Assembly (NCBI GenBank): GCA_900556525.1 | Contig: USOZ01000019.1 | Coordinates: 1 to 14,843 of the forward strand | Reading direction: 5' to 3' | Source of the DNA: an uncultured Oscillospiraceae bacterium | GTDB lineage: Bacteria > Bacillota > Clostridia > Oscillospirales > Ruminococcaceae | DNA length: 14,843 bases | Shown here: positions 5,563 through 13,801 of the stretch, one piece after another | Layout: each line of letters opens with the position of its first letter | How positions within the stretch are numbered: position 1 is the first letter of the stretch | Made by a program: the position numbers and the translations under genes | Notes under the pieces: model-generated | What the model was told of the DNA's origin: nothing | Databases searched by the model: none | The model's input: the letters and a program-made list of their open reading frames with translations, nothing else

Positions 5563-7584
5563 ATGGCAATCGAACAATTAACGCTTGTCAACGTGAACGG
5601 CCCCGTCAGAAAGGTCAACAAAACGCTTATCAAGTGCTGCGAAAGCGGATATTTTCACATAAATCCGCCGCCGAACGTTTCGGGCTCGCACCTTCAAGCG
5701 AAAAGCCTTAAAGACAAGGGTCTTTACGAGCGAATGATAAAACGCTGCCGCAGCATTGCGGACACGCTCGGCGTAACGCTTGACGAAAACGCTTCTTACG
5801 ACGGCGTAGAATATAACGTCAGCGTAGATTTCAAGAATTATCTTGACGGCGTGGACAAAAAATACACCGCGATGCTCGATAAAAAGACTGAGCTTACAAG
5901 CTCGATAAAGTCGCATTCGGCAATCTACAGCAATCTTTGTCAGTTCGCGGATTTTAACGCGAGTTTCGAGGACATTTTCGCCTGCAAATATGTGAAGATA
6001 CGCTTCGGACGAATCCCGACGGGGAATATGCGAAAGCTGGATTTCTACAAGGAAAAGCCGTTCTGCTTCTTCCCGTTCAAGAATGAACAGAACTTTACAT
6101 GGTGTTTGTATCTTGTGCCGAAATCGAAGAGCAGCGAAACGGATTACCTTTTCTCCTCGCTTGATTTCGAGCGCGTTATTCTTCCCGAATATCTTAACGG
6201 AAGCAGCGCCGAGGCGAGCGAAAGACTTCTCGCGACGATACGCGACGAAAGCGCTCAGCTCGAAGAGCTTGACAAAAGGCTTGAACAGGCGGCAAAGGAC
6301 GAAGCGGCAATGCTTTCGAGCGTTTACGCGAAGCTGATAGCGATAGACAACAGCTACGAGCTGAGAAGCAATGTTCTCGTCGTCGGAAATCAGTTCCATT
6401 TCTCGGGATATATCCCCGCGTCGAAGGAAAAAGAGTTCCGTGTGTTCATGCCCGACGACGTAAGCGTCACGACGGTCGAAACAAAGGACGACGCGGACGC
6501 TCCCGTAAAGCTGAAAAACAACTGGCTGTTCCGCCCGTTTGAAATGTTCGTAAAAATGTACGGGCTTCCCGCCGCGGGAGGACTTGATCCGACGCCTATC
6601 GTCGCGATAACGTACATTCTCATCTATGGTATAATGTTCGCGGATCTTGGACAGGGGCTTCTGATATTCCTGCTCGGTCTGCTTATGACGAAGTTCACTA
6701 AGGTAAAGCTTGCCCCGATAATGACGCGAATAGGTCTTTCGAGCGCGGCTTTCGGCGTGCTTTACGGCTCGGTCTTCGGAAATGAGGAGATAATAACCCC
6801 GTTTTTCCGCTTCCCCGACGTTTACACGCTGCTCGGATATGACGCGCCGCCCGAAAATATATTCCAGGTTTCGTCGATACTCCTTATAGCGGCGCTGCTT
6901 ATCGGCGTTCTGCTTGTGATAGTGTCGATGATCCTGAACATGGTGATCTGCTGGCGCGCAAAGGACATGGAAAACGGGATCTTCGGCGCAAGCGGACTGC
7001 TTGGATTTGTTTTCTACACTGCGCTTATCGTCGGCGTAGGCGGAAACTTTATCGGACTCGACCTGCTTCATATCTGGTACACTCTTCCGCTTATCGTTCT
7101 TCCGCTCGTGCTGATGTTCTTTAAAGAACCGATACTTGAATCCGCGGGAGCTAAAAAGGAAGAAAAGGCGGGCAGGGGAAATATCGACACGGGACTTAAA
7201 GAAAAGCTCGCGGCGCTCTTTGCTTCACAGCAGGAGAAAAAGAAGAAAAAGTCTGTCGGAAACTTCATTATCGAGGGCGTTATCGAACTTTTTGAGACTT
7301 GTCTGACATATCTTACGAACACGATGTCGTTCCTGCGTATCGGCGGCTTTATCCTGAGCCATGCGGGACTTATGCTCGTAGTAAACGTTCTTGCGGGAAT
7401 GACCGACGGAACGGTCGGCTTCATTATCGTTCAGATAATCGGCAACCTTTTCGTAACAGGCATGGAGGGATTCCTTGTCGGAATCCAGGTTCTCCGTCTC
7501 GAGTTTTACGAGATATTCAGCCGTTTCTTCCGCGGAGGCGGAAAGCCTTTCAGACCCGTTGACGTAACACGTCTTGACGCATAA
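5563..7584 (+). CDS. ntpI: V/A-type ATPase membrane subunit I (a-type stator)
   Basis: At 673 residues this has the normal length. The first half (about 1-335) is the cytosolic domain, with coiled-coil stretches near 90-120 and 205-255 that attach the peripheral stalks. The second half has seven or eight hydrophobic segments beginning near residue 345 (IVAITYILIYGIMFADLGQG). The segment NTMSFLRIGGFILSHAGLM carries R592, the conserved arginine that faces the K-ring carboxylate in ion transfer. The family-typical ending LRLEFYEIFSRFFRGGGKPF is present. A Lys-rich loop (about 562-570, KKKKK) lies before that helix. The start at 5563 has no close ribosome binding site: AAAGGA is 14 bases upstream, with only GAGAG near, so initiation may depend on coupling to subunit C. 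Confidence 0.96.
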   Translation: MAIEQLTLVNVNGPVRKVNKTLIKCCESGYFHINPPPNVSGSHLQAKSLKDKGLYERMIKRCRSIADTLGVTLDENASYDGVEYNVSVDFKNYLDGVDKKYTAMLDKKTELTSSIKSHSAIYSNLCQFADFNASFEDIFACKYVKIRFGRIPTGNMRKLDFYKEKPFCFFPFKNEQNFTWCLYLVPKSKSSETDYLFSSLDFERVILPEYLNGSSAEASERLLATIRDESAQLEELDKRLEQAAKDEAAMLSSVYAKLIAIDNSYELRSNVLVVGNQFHFSGYIPASKEKEFRVFMPDDVSVTTVETKDDADAPVKLKNNWLFRPFEMFVKMYGLPAAGGLDPTPIVAITYILIYGIMFADLGQGLLIFLLGLLMTKFTKVKLAPIMTRIGLSSAAFGVLYGSVFGNEEIITPFFRFPDVYTLLGYDAPPENIFQVSSILLIAALLIGVLLVIVSMILNMVICWRAKDMENGIFGASGLLGFVFYTALIVGVGGNFIGLDLLHIWYTLPLIVLPLVLMFFKEPILESAGAKKEEKAGRGNIDTGLKEKLAALFASQQEKKKKKSVGNFIIEGVIELFETCLTYLTNTMSFLRIGGFILSHAGLMLVVNVLAGMTDGTVGFIIVQIIGNLFVTGMEGFLVGIQVLRLEFYEIFSRFFRGGGKPFRPVDVTRLDA

Positions 7585-7605
7585 TAATTTTTGGAGGATA
7601 AAAAA

Positions 7606-8037
7606 ATGATTTTCGTATTACCTTTATTTGCACTCGCACTCATCATCGTACCGCTCGTTGTCGCAATTCGCAGAAACAAGCTCGGACTTAAAGTAAACCG
7701 TAAGAGAACCATTCTCCTTAACGGCGGAACATTCCTCGGAGTAATGCTGCTCATGACCGCTCTTATGCCTGTTATGGCGAGCGCGGAGGGAGCTGCCGCT
7801 GCTGCGGAAGCTGTCGGAACTACAGTCGGCGACGGCTTAAAGGCTCTCGCAGCCGCACTTTCTACCGGTTTCGCTACGATCGGTACAGGTATCGCGGTAG
7901 GTAACGCTGCTTCCGCGGCTATCGGCGCTACCAGCGAGGACGAAAAGAACTTCACAAAATCGCTTATCTTCGTTGCGCTCGGCGAGGGCGTTGCGATTTA
8001 CGGTCTGCTGATCTCCATTCTTATTCTGTTCAGCTAA
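7606..8037 (+). CDS. ntpK: V/A-type ATPase subunit K (c-type ring proteolipid) with an N-terminal two-segment extension
   Basis: This 143-residue protein forms the ion-carrying rotor ring. The C-terminal half (about 76-143) is one c-type hairpin. Helix one is Gly/Ala-rich (LAAALSTGFATIGTGIAVGN), followed by a polar loop (TSEDEKN) and a helix with E127 in ALGEGVAIYGLL, the conserved carboxylate. The N-terminal half has hydrophobic segments at about 2-21 and 39-58, separated by a basic loop (RRNKLGLKVNRKR), and ends MASAEG, like a signal peptidase site. Canonical V-type K subunits instead have duplicated hairpins. The typical Na+ ligands (Gln in helix one, Ser/Thr after the Glu) appear as T94 and G128, so proton coupling is possible but unproven. 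The ATG at 7606 follows GGAGGA at 7593; the upstream in-frame TTG overlaps that site and is rejected. Confidence 0.93.
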   Translation: MIFVLPLFALALIIVPLVVAIRRNKLGLKVNRKRTILLNGGTFLGVMLLMTALMPVMASAEGAAAAAEAVGTTVGDGLKALAAALSTGFATIGTGIAVGNAASAAIGATSEDEKNFTKSLIFVALGEGVAIYGLLISILILFS

Positions 8038-8048
8038 GAGGAACTCCC

Positions 8049-8357
8049 ATGAAATGCTTTTTAATCAGCGATAATGTTGATACGCAGATGGGAATGAGGC
8101 TCGCGGGGGTCGACGGCGTTGTCGTTCACGAGCGCGAAGACGTGCTCGAAGCGTTTAATAAGGCGACGAAAGATGAAACGATCGCTATCGTTTTCGTTAC
8201 CGAGAAGCTGACCGCGCTCTGCCACAGGGAGATTTACGATTATAAGCTCGGTACGCCGAAGCCGCTTATCGTTGAAATTCCCGACCGCCACGGCGATTCC
8301 CATATCAGCGACACCATTACGGGCTATGTCAACGAGGCTATCGGTCTGAAGATATGA
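8049..8357 (+). CDS. ntpG: V/A-type ATPase subunit F (central stalk)
   Basis: This 102-residue protein has the small Rossmann-like fold expected of subunit F, called NtpG in Enterococcus. It sits beside subunit D in the rotor shaft. The start MKCFLISDNVDTQMGMRLAGV and the central strand IAIVFVTEKLT, followed by PLIVEIPDRHG, are characteristic of the family (the known pattern is a short beta strand, G-F-x-L-A-G-V, then V-x-I-P). The ATG at 8049 is preceded by GAGGAA, 11 bases after the K stop. Length is normal (about 100-110). Confidence 0.92.
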   Translation: MKCFLISDNVDTQMGMRLAGVDGVVVHEREDVLEAFNKATKDETIAIVFVTEKLTALCHREIYDYKLGTPKPLIVEIPDRHGDSHISDTITGYVNEAIGLKI

Positions 8358-8388
8358 CCGCCGCCTGCGTAAACGAAAGGAATAATCC

Positions 8389-8973
8389 ATGAACGAAAAT
8401 ACAGACAAGCTTGAAATATTTCGTGAGGAGCTTGAAAAAATTTCCTCCGACGAAGCCGAAAAGCTGCTCTCCGCCGCAAAAAAACAGGCGGACGGCGGAC
8501 TTTCCGAACTGAAGGAGCGCCTTGACGCAACGAGCCGCGAAAAGGTCAGAAAAGCAGCCGAAGAAGCGGAAATTTCCGAAAAAAAGCGTGTTTCTGAGGT
8601 GCGTTTCTCCGAGAACAGGCGCGTTCTTCTCCACAGAGCCGCTATCATGGACGAATTTTTCGGTGAAATAGAAAAAAAGGTCGGCGAAAAGCTCGGCTCG
8701 GAGGAATATCGCCGTTATCTCGAAAAGTGCCTGAACGAAGCGGAGGAATATCGCCATATCGACGGCGAAACTACCGTTTTCTGCCGCGCGGAGGACGTTT
8801 CGGCGGTGAAGCGGATAGTTCCCGAGGCTGTTGTCGAGGCTTCCGATAATATACGCCGAGGCGGCGTTATGCTGCGCTACGGCGGACAGAGCGCGTTTGT
8901 CGATTTTACGCTCGACACCGTTCTTGCGCAGGAGCGCGAAAGATTCGCTCTGCGTACCGAACTGCAAATCTGA
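8389..8973 (+). CDS. ntpE: V/A-type ATPase subunit E (peripheral stalk)
   Basis: At 194 residues the length is normal. The N-terminal half (about 5-95) is a long charged coiled coil rich in Glu, Lys and Ala that should pair with the H/G-like subunit. The C-terminal globular domain (about 100-194) has the family ending RRGGVMLRYGGQSAFVDFTL followed by a helix with paired acidic and basic residues, the part that caps a catalytic B subunit. AAAGGA lies 8-9 bases before the ATG at 8389. It precedes A, B and D, the usual head genes. Confidence 0.92.
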   Translation: MNENTDKLEIFREELEKISSDEAEKLLSAAKKQADGGLSELKERLDATSREKVRKAAEEAEISEKKRVSEVRFSENRRVLLHRAAIMDEFFGEIEKKVGEKLGSEEYRRYLEKCLNEAEEYRHIDGETTVFCRAEDVSAVKRIVPEAVVEASDNIRRGGVMLRYGGQSAFVDFTLDTVLAQERERFALRTELQI

Positions 8974-9002
8974 GGCGACGGCTTTTGAAGGAGTGAACAA
9001 GC

Positions 9003-10748
9003 ATGAATACTATATATGCCATTAACGGGCCCGTTATAAAGCTGCGTAACACCAAGGATTTCGCAATGCGCGAGATGGTCTACGTCGGCGAAAAGAAGCT
9101 TATCGGCGAGGTTATCGGAGTTACCGACAGGGACACGATAATTCAGGCGTACGAGAATACCGCGGGGCTTAAAATAGGCGAAAAGGTCGAGGGAACGGGC
9201 GCTCCCATGAGCGTTACGCTCGGTCCCGGAATCATTTCCAACATTTTTGACGGAATCGCGCGACCGCTGCGCGATATGATGAAAACTGACGGCGGCTTCG
9301 TTACTGAGGGAAGCTCTATCCCGACAATAGATTACAGCCGCGAATTTGACGTTACGGTCACGGCGAAGGTCGGCGACGAGCTTTGCGGCGGACAGGTCTA
9401 TGCTTCCTGCCCCGAAAGTTCGCTTGTCATAAATAAGGCTATGGTGCCGCCGAATTTCGGAAAATGCACCGTTACATTTGCCGCGCAGGACGGGAAATAC
9501 CACGCAAATGATACAATAATCAAGGTAAAGGACGCGGACGGAAAAGAAACCGAGCTTACGCTCTGTCAGAAATGGCCTATTCGCCAGCCGCGCCCCGTTA
9601 AACGCAGAATCCCGATCGACACGCCCCTTATGACGGGTCAGCGTGTGCTTGACACTATCGCGCCTATCGCAAAGGGCGGCACGGCTGCGATACCGGGCGG
9701 CTTCGGCACGGGAAAGACGATGACGCAGCACCAGATCGCAAAGTGGTGCGACGCGGACATTATCGTGTATATCGGCTGCGGCGAGCGCGGAAACGAAATG
9801 ACGCAGGTTCTCGAAGAATTTTCCGAACTTATCGACCCGAAATCGGGCAAGCACCTTACCGACAGGACCGTTCTTATCGCGAACACCTCGAATATGCCTG
9901 TTGCGGCGCGTGAAGCGTCTATTTATACGGGTATCACTATTGCGGAATATTACCGCGACATGGGCTATGATATTGCTATCATGGCGGATTCGACTTCGCG
10001 CTGGGCTGAGGCTCTGCGTGAAATTTCGGGGCGTCTTGAAGAAATGCCTGCGGAAGAGGGCTTCCCCGCATATCTTCCGTCAAGACTTTCCGAGTTCTAC
10101 GAACGCGCCGCGAACGCCGATACTCTTTCGGGAAAGCGCGGCAGCGTGACCATAATAGGCGCGGTTTCGCCGCAGGGGTCCGACTTCTCCGAACCTGTAA
10201 CGCAGAACACAAAGCGCTTTGTGCGCTGTTTCCTTGCGCTCGATAAGTCGCTCGCCTATGCGAGACATTATCCCGCGATAAACTGGATAACCAGCTATTC
10301 GGAATACGTCGACGATTTCACCGATTACTACAAAAAGAATGTCGGCGAGGACTTCCTCGAATGCCGCCAGAAGATAAGCAACCTGCTTCTCGAGGAAAAT
10401 AAGCTGATGGAAATTGTAAAGCTCATCGGCGCGGACGTTCTCCCCGACGACCAGAAGCTGATAATCGAAACGGCAAAGGTTATCCGAATAGGATTTTTAC
10501 AGCAGAACGCTTTTCATAAGGATGACACTTATGTTCCGCTTTCAAAGCAGCTTCTTATGATGAAAGCTATCCTGCACCTGCACGAAAAGGCTTTCGAGGC
10601 GATAAACAGAGGCGTAACGTTCTCGCGCATTGCGGGAACAGACCTGTTCGACCGCCTTATAAAGATGAAATACGACATTCCAAACGATAAGCCGGAGCTT
10701 TTCGCGGAATATGACCGCTATACAGACGAAACGCTTGAGGCAATGTGA
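9003..10748 (+). CDS. ntpA: V/A-type ATPase catalytic subunit A
   Basis: This 581-residue protein is the ATP-hydrolysing or ATP-synthesising subunit. The N-terminal beta-barrel (about 1-70) begins [10 protein letters not shown]. The bulge domain typical of V/A-type A subunits (absent from F-type beta) spans about 110-190. The Walker A loop GGFGTGKT is at 232-239, with K238. Further motifs are [18 protein letters not shown], Walker B region [20 protein letters not shown], and the helical C-terminal domain. Length matches the family (about 580-600). GAAGGAG lies 8 bases before the ATG at 9003. It is followed after 13 bases by subunit B, its partner in the A3B3 head. Confidence 0.98.
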   Translation: MNTIYAINGPVIKLRNTKDFAMREMVYVGEKKLIGEVIGVTDRDTIIQAYENTAGLKIGEKVEGTGAPMSVTLGPGIISNIFDGIARPLRDMMKTDGGFVTEGSSIPTIDYSREFDVTVTAKVGDELCGGQVYASCPESSLVINKAMVPPNFGKCTVTFAAQDGKYHANDTIIKVKDADGKETELTLCQKWPIRQPRPVKRRIPIDTPLMTGQRVLDTIAPIAKGGTAAIPGGFGTGKTMTQHQIAKWCDADIIVYIGCGERGNEMTQVLEEFSELIDPKSGKHLTDRTVLIANTSNMPVAAREASIYTGITIAEYYRDMGYDIAIMADSTSRWAEALREISGRLEEMPAEEGFPAYLPSRLSEFYERAANADTLSGKRGSVTIIGAVSPQGSDFSEPVTQNTKRFVRCFLALDKSLAYARHYPAINWITSYSEYVDDFTDYYKKNVGEDFLECRQKISNLLLEENKLMEIVKLIGADVLPDDQKLIIETAKVIRIGFLQQNAFHKDDTYVPLSKQLLMMKAILHLHEKAFEAINRGVTFSRIAGTDLFDRLIKMKYDIPNDKPELFAEYDRYTDETLEAM

Positions 10749-10761
10749 AAGGAGTCGGCTT

Positions 10762-12138
10762 ATGAATATCCAGTATTCGGGACTGACCGAAATAAACGGA
10801 CCGCTTGTATGCCTTGAGGGCGTTACAGGGGTTTCTTATGAGGAGATCGCAACGCTCAGCCTTGCGGACGGCTCGACCCGTATGGGCAGAGTTGTCCAGA
10901 TGGAGGGCGATAAGGTCATTCTTCAGGTTTTTGAGGGAACTTCGGGACTTTCTCTTGAAAATACAAAAACGACATTTAAGGGCAAGCCGCTTGAAATGCC
11001 GCTTAGCACCGAGCTTCTCGGGCGAGTTTTCAACGGCAGCGGTAAGCCTATAGACGGAGCGGGACCCGTTTTCGCCGAGAAATACGGCGACATAAACGGA
11101 CGCGCGCTCAACCCCGTTGCGCGTACCTATCCGCGAAACTATATCCACACGGGAATTTCTTCGATCGACTGCCTTATGACGCTTATACGCGGGCAGAAGC
11201 TGCCGATCTTCTCGGGTTCGGGACTTTCACACAACAAGCTCGCCGTTCAGATAGTAAAGCAGGCGCGCCTTGCTGAGGAAAACGGGCAGGATTTCGGCGT
11301 TGTTTTCGCGGCAATGGGCGTTCAGAACGACGTTGCGGATTATTTCCGCCGTTCGTTTGAACAGGCGGGAGCGAGCGAGAGAGTTGTAATGTTCCTTAAC
11401 CTCTCGAACGATCCTATAATCGAACGTATCCTGACCCCGCGCTGCGCGCTTACCGCCGCGGAGTATCTCGCATACGAAAAAAATATGCACATTCTTGTCA
11501 TCATGACGGACATGACGTCGTATGCGGAAGCGCTGCGTGAATTCTCGTCCTCAAAGGGTGAAATTCCGGGAAGAAAGGGCTACCCCGGCTATCTTTACTC
11601 CGACCTCGCTTCGCTTTACGAACGTGCGGGCGTTATGCAGGGCAGCAGCGGTTCGCTTACGCAGATACCGATTCTCACAATGCCCAACGACGATATTACC
11701 CACCCTATCCCCGACCTTACGGCGTACATTACCGAGGGGCAGATAGTTTTCGACAGAAGCCTTGATTCGACGGGAGTTTATCCCGGACTTTCGGTTCTGC
11801 TTTCGCTTTCGCGTCTGATGAAAGACGGTATCGGCGAGGGCTATACGAGAGCCGACCATCAGGACGTTGCGAACCAGCTTTTTGCGGCTTACGCAAAGGT
11901 TCAGGACGCTCGTTCGCTCGCGTCGGTAATCGGCGAGGACGAACTTTCGGAAATTGATAAAAAATATATGAGCTTCGGCGCGCAGTTTGAGCAGAGATTC
12001 CTTAATCAGGGCTTCGACGAGAACCGCAGCATGGATCAGACGCTTGAACTTGCGTGGGATCTGCTTTCGCTGCTTCCGAAATCGGAGCTTGACAGAATGA
12101 ACAGCAAGCTCATCGAGGAGCATTACCGCGAGAAGTAA
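10762..12138 (+). CDS. ntpB: V/A-type ATPase regulatory subunit B
   Basis: This 458-residue protein is the non-catalytic partner of subunit A. It starts [20 protein letters not shown], a typical N-terminal barrel. Where a P-loop would be, it has [15 protein letters not shown], the degenerate nucleotide site characteristic of V/A-type [21 protein letters not shown] and the downstream [17 protein letters not shown] are family hallmarks. R351 in [11 protein letters not shown] is the expected arginine finger that reaches the catalytic site of A. The start was set at the ATG at 10762, with AAAGGAG 7-8 bases upstream. An open frame reaching back to 10711 overlaps subunit A and is not used. Confidence 0.98.
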   Translation: MNIQYSGLTEINGPLVCLEGVTGVSYEEIATLSLADGSTRMGRVVQMEGDKVILQVFEGTSGLSLENTKTTFKGKPLEMPLSTELLGRVFNGSGKPIDGAGPVFAEKYGDINGRALNPVARTYPRNYIHTGISSIDCLMTLIRGQKLPIFSGSGLSHNKLAVQIVKQARLAEENGQDFGVVFAAMGVQNDVADYFRRSFEQAGASERVVMFLNLSNDPIIERILTPRCALTAAEYLAYEKNMHILVIMTDMTSYAEALREFSSSKGEIPGRKGYPGYLYSDLASLYERAGVMQGSSGSLTQIPILTMPNDDITHPIPDLTAYITEGQIVFDRSLDSTGVYPGLSVLLSLSRLMKDGIGEGYTRADHQDVANQLFAAYAKVQDARSLASVIGEDELSEIDKKYMSFGAQFEQRFLNQGFDENRSMDQTLELAWDLLSLLPKSELDRMNSKLIEEHYREK

Positions 12139-12159
12139 CGTCCGAAAGGAGGGCGACCC

Positions 12160-12783
12160 ATGGCACAGCAGGTTTTTGCCACAAAGGGCAATCTTATAAA
12201 CGCGAAGCGTTCGCTTCGTCAGGCGCAGCTCGGCTATGAACTTATGGACCGTAAGCGCAACATTCTCATACGCGAAATGGTGAGCCTTTCCGATAAGGCA
12301 ATGTCGATAAAGGGCGGACTTGAAGAAACATTCGGCAAGGCGTATTCGGCGCTGCGTGCGGCGAATATGATGTGCGGCGTTATTTCGGAAAAAGCCGCGC
12401 GAATGCCCGAGGATAACAGCATTTCCGTTTCATACAGAAGCGTTATGGGCGTGGAGCTTCCCGAGGTTTCGGGCGGAGACGCTAAGCCGGTTCTCAGCTA
12501 TAGCCTTTCCGATACGAACACTCCGTTCGACAGAGCGTATATGTGCTTTAACGAGGCAAAAAAAATGAGCGTTGAGCTTGCGGAGATCGAGAACAGCATT
12601 TACCGCCTTTCGATCGCGATACGAAAGACGCAGAAGCGCGCGAACGCTCTGAAAAATATCATGATCCCGACCTATCGCGAGCAGGTGAAATATATCACCA
12701 ACGCGCTTGAAGAAAAGGAACGCGAGGAGTTCTCGCGCCAGAAGATAATCAAGGCGACAAAGCAGCGGAAAGAGCTTGATTGA
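12160..12783 (+). CDS. ntpD: V/A-type ATPase subunit D (rotor shaft)
   Basis: This 207-residue protein is the central shaft that turns inside the A3B3 head. It is two long helices, N-terminal (about 8-70) and C-terminal (about 125-200), folded as a coiled coil around a short middle region. The opening FATKGNLINAKRSLRQAQLG followed by ELMDRKRNILIREM matches the family pattern (x-T-K-x2-L, then G-x2-L-x-D/K-K-R). The basic C terminus with RANALKNIMIPTYREQVKYI is also typical. AAAGGAGGG sits 6-8 bases before the ATG at 12160. It is the last gene of the operon, with a hairpin 29 bases after its stop. Confidence 0.95.
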   Translation: MAQQVFATKGNLINAKRSLRQAQLGYELMDRKRNILIREMVSLSDKAMSIKGGLEETFGKAYSALRAANMMCGVISEKAARMPEDNSISVSYRSVMGVELPEVSGGDAKPVLSYSLSDTNTPFDRAYMCFNEAKKMSVELAEIENSIYRLSIAIRKTQKRANALKNIMIPTYREQVKYITNALEEKEREEFSRQKIIKATKQRKELD

Positions 12784-12812
12784 AAGCTTGCAGCTTGTCT
12801 GCCGTCAGAGTG

Positions 12813-12869
12813 AAATTCGGGAAGTTTCCGCATTCAACCATTGGTTGAACACGAGAGCTTCCCGAATTT
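12813..12869 (+). terminator. Two-tier hairpin after the ATPase operon, probable terminator
   Basis: A perfect 12-bp stem pairs AAATTCGGGAAG (12813-12824) with CTTCCCGAATTT (12858-12869). Inside its loop is a second perfect palindrome, TTCAACCATTGGTTGAA (12833-12849). The T-run after it is short (TTTT overlaps the stem end), so termination may be partial, or the structure may act as a 3' end stabiliser. It starts 29 bases after the stop of subunit D. Confidence 0.6.
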
Positions 12870-12903
12870 TGCTGCATATCAGCACAATATAACTCATTGA
12901 CAA

Positions 12904-12949
12904 AAAACAACGGCAGCTCCGATACATTTCTATCAGGGCTGCCTGTTTT
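12904..12949 (-). terminator. Probable terminator of the pflBA transcript, partly bidirectional
   Basis: GGCAGC (12912-12917) pairs with GCTGCC (12938-12943). The stem extends by AAAACA/TGTTTT across a two-base bulge. On the minus strand the hairpin is followed by TTGTTTTTTG, a good U-tract. On the plus strand the tract is TGTTTTG, so it may also catch read-through from the ATPase side. It begins 20 bases after the pflA stop. Confidence 0.65.
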
Positions 12950-12968
12950 GTGTAAAAAGCCGACCGGA

Positions 12969-13727
12969 TCACTTCCCGGCATATTTGCCTGTTCCCAACT
13001 TTTTTTGCGCATTTTCAATGCGCTCTGGGGACGGCGGTTTCGTATCGCCGAGGGTATATTCTATGCCGAGGTTTTCCCACTTGAATTTTCCCAGAGTGTG
13101 ATACGGGAGAACCTCCACCCGCTCAACGTTTTTCAATGTTCCGATAAATTCGGCGAGCGCGTCGATATCCTCGTCGAAATCGCTCAGCCCCGGAACAAGC
13201 ACATGACGTATCCATACGGGCTTGTTTATTTCGCTAAGATACCGCGCCATATCAAGGATATTCGCATTGTCCCGACCCGTTATTTCCATGTGCCGCGCGG
13301 GGTTTATTTCCTTTATGTCGAGGAGAAGCAGGTCGGTATATTCCATAAGCGCGCGGAATTTTGAAAAGAACGGTTCTTCCCGCGTGAAAGGGTTTCCCGC
13401 CGTGTCGATACAGGTGTTTATGCCCTCGGCTTTCGCTTTTTTAAAAAGGTCTGTGAGAAAATCAATTTGCAGCAGCGGTTCGCCGCCGCTGACGGTTATA
13501 CCGCCGTTATTCTTCCAGTAGCTTTTATAGCGAAGCGCCTTTTTAAGCAGTTCGTCCGCAGTCATATCGGCGCAGGTCTCGTCGCCGTCAATGCTCCATG
13601 TGTCGGGATTGTGGCAGTAGCGGCAGCGCATACGGCAGCCCTGAGTGAATATAATAAATCTTACGCCGGGACCGTCGGCGGCTCCGAAACTTTCGGTAGA
13701 ATGGATTCTTCCCGTAATCTCGCTCAT
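12969..13727 (-). CDS. pflA: Pyruvate formate-lyase activating enzyme (radical SAM)
   Basis: This 252-residue cytosolic radical SAM enzyme installs the glycyl radical on pyruvate formate-lyase, using S-adenosylmethionine and a 4Fe-4S cluster. The cluster motif is CRMRCRYC (C31, C35, C38) followed by HNPDTW, the PflA-type sequence. SGGEP at 80-84 binds SAM. DIK in LLLLDIKEINP and the late VLPYHTLGKFKWENLG segment are typical of true PflA rather than of other activases with added ferredoxin clusters. Length is normal (about 245-255). GAGGAGG lies 7 bases upstream of the ATG at 13727. It follows pflB by 74 bases on the same strand, so both are probably in one transcript, with expression likely tied to anaerobic growth. 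Confidence 0.96.
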   Translation of the reverse strand: MSEITGRIHSTESFGAADGPGVRFIIFTQGCRMRCRYCHNPDTWSIDGDETCADMTADELLKKALRYKSYWKNNGGITVSGGEPLLQIDFLTDLFKKAKAEGINTCIDTAGNPFTREEPFFSKFRALMEYTDLLLLDIKEINPARHMEITGRDNANILDMARYLSEINKPVWIRHVLVPGLSDFDEDIDALAEFIGTLKNVERVEVLPYHTLGKFKWENLGIEYTLGDTKPPSPERIENAQKKLGTGKYAGK

Positions 13728-13750
13728 AGCGTTCCTCCTCGAATAACCGA

Positions 13751-13775
13751 ACAGCGCCGCATCATGCAGCGCTGT
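13751..13775. promoter_or_regulatory. Intercistronic hairpin between pflB and pflA
   Basis: ACAGCGC (13751-13757) pairs with GCGCTGT (13769-13775), with an inner GCAT/ATGC pairing, making a strong, nearly continuous stem. On the minus (coding) strand no U-run follows, so it is more likely a processing or stability element, or a partial attenuator, than a full stop. On the plus strand it is followed by CGTTTTATTTTTT, a good terminator tract that could block antisense transcription into pflB. It lies 24 bases before the pflA start. Confidence 0.5.
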
Positions 13776-13801
13776 CGTTTTATTTTTTACATTTTCACTT
13801 T

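Noticed and set aside
5578..7071. Long open frame (497 codons) on the minus strand opposite subunit I
   Set aside because: It is the shadow of a strongly biased coding gene on the other strand. It has no family motifs, an implausible Arg/Val/Tyr-rich composition and no ribosome binding site.
8877..9854. Open frame of 325 codons on the minus strand opposite the subunits E and A genes
   Set aside because: It spans two certain genes on the plus strand and shows no recognisable domain, so it is a codon-bias shadow.
12749..13018. 89-codon minus-strand open frame between the ATPase and pflA genes
   Set aside because: It overlaps both hairpins and the ends of two certain genes, and has no similarity to known proteins.
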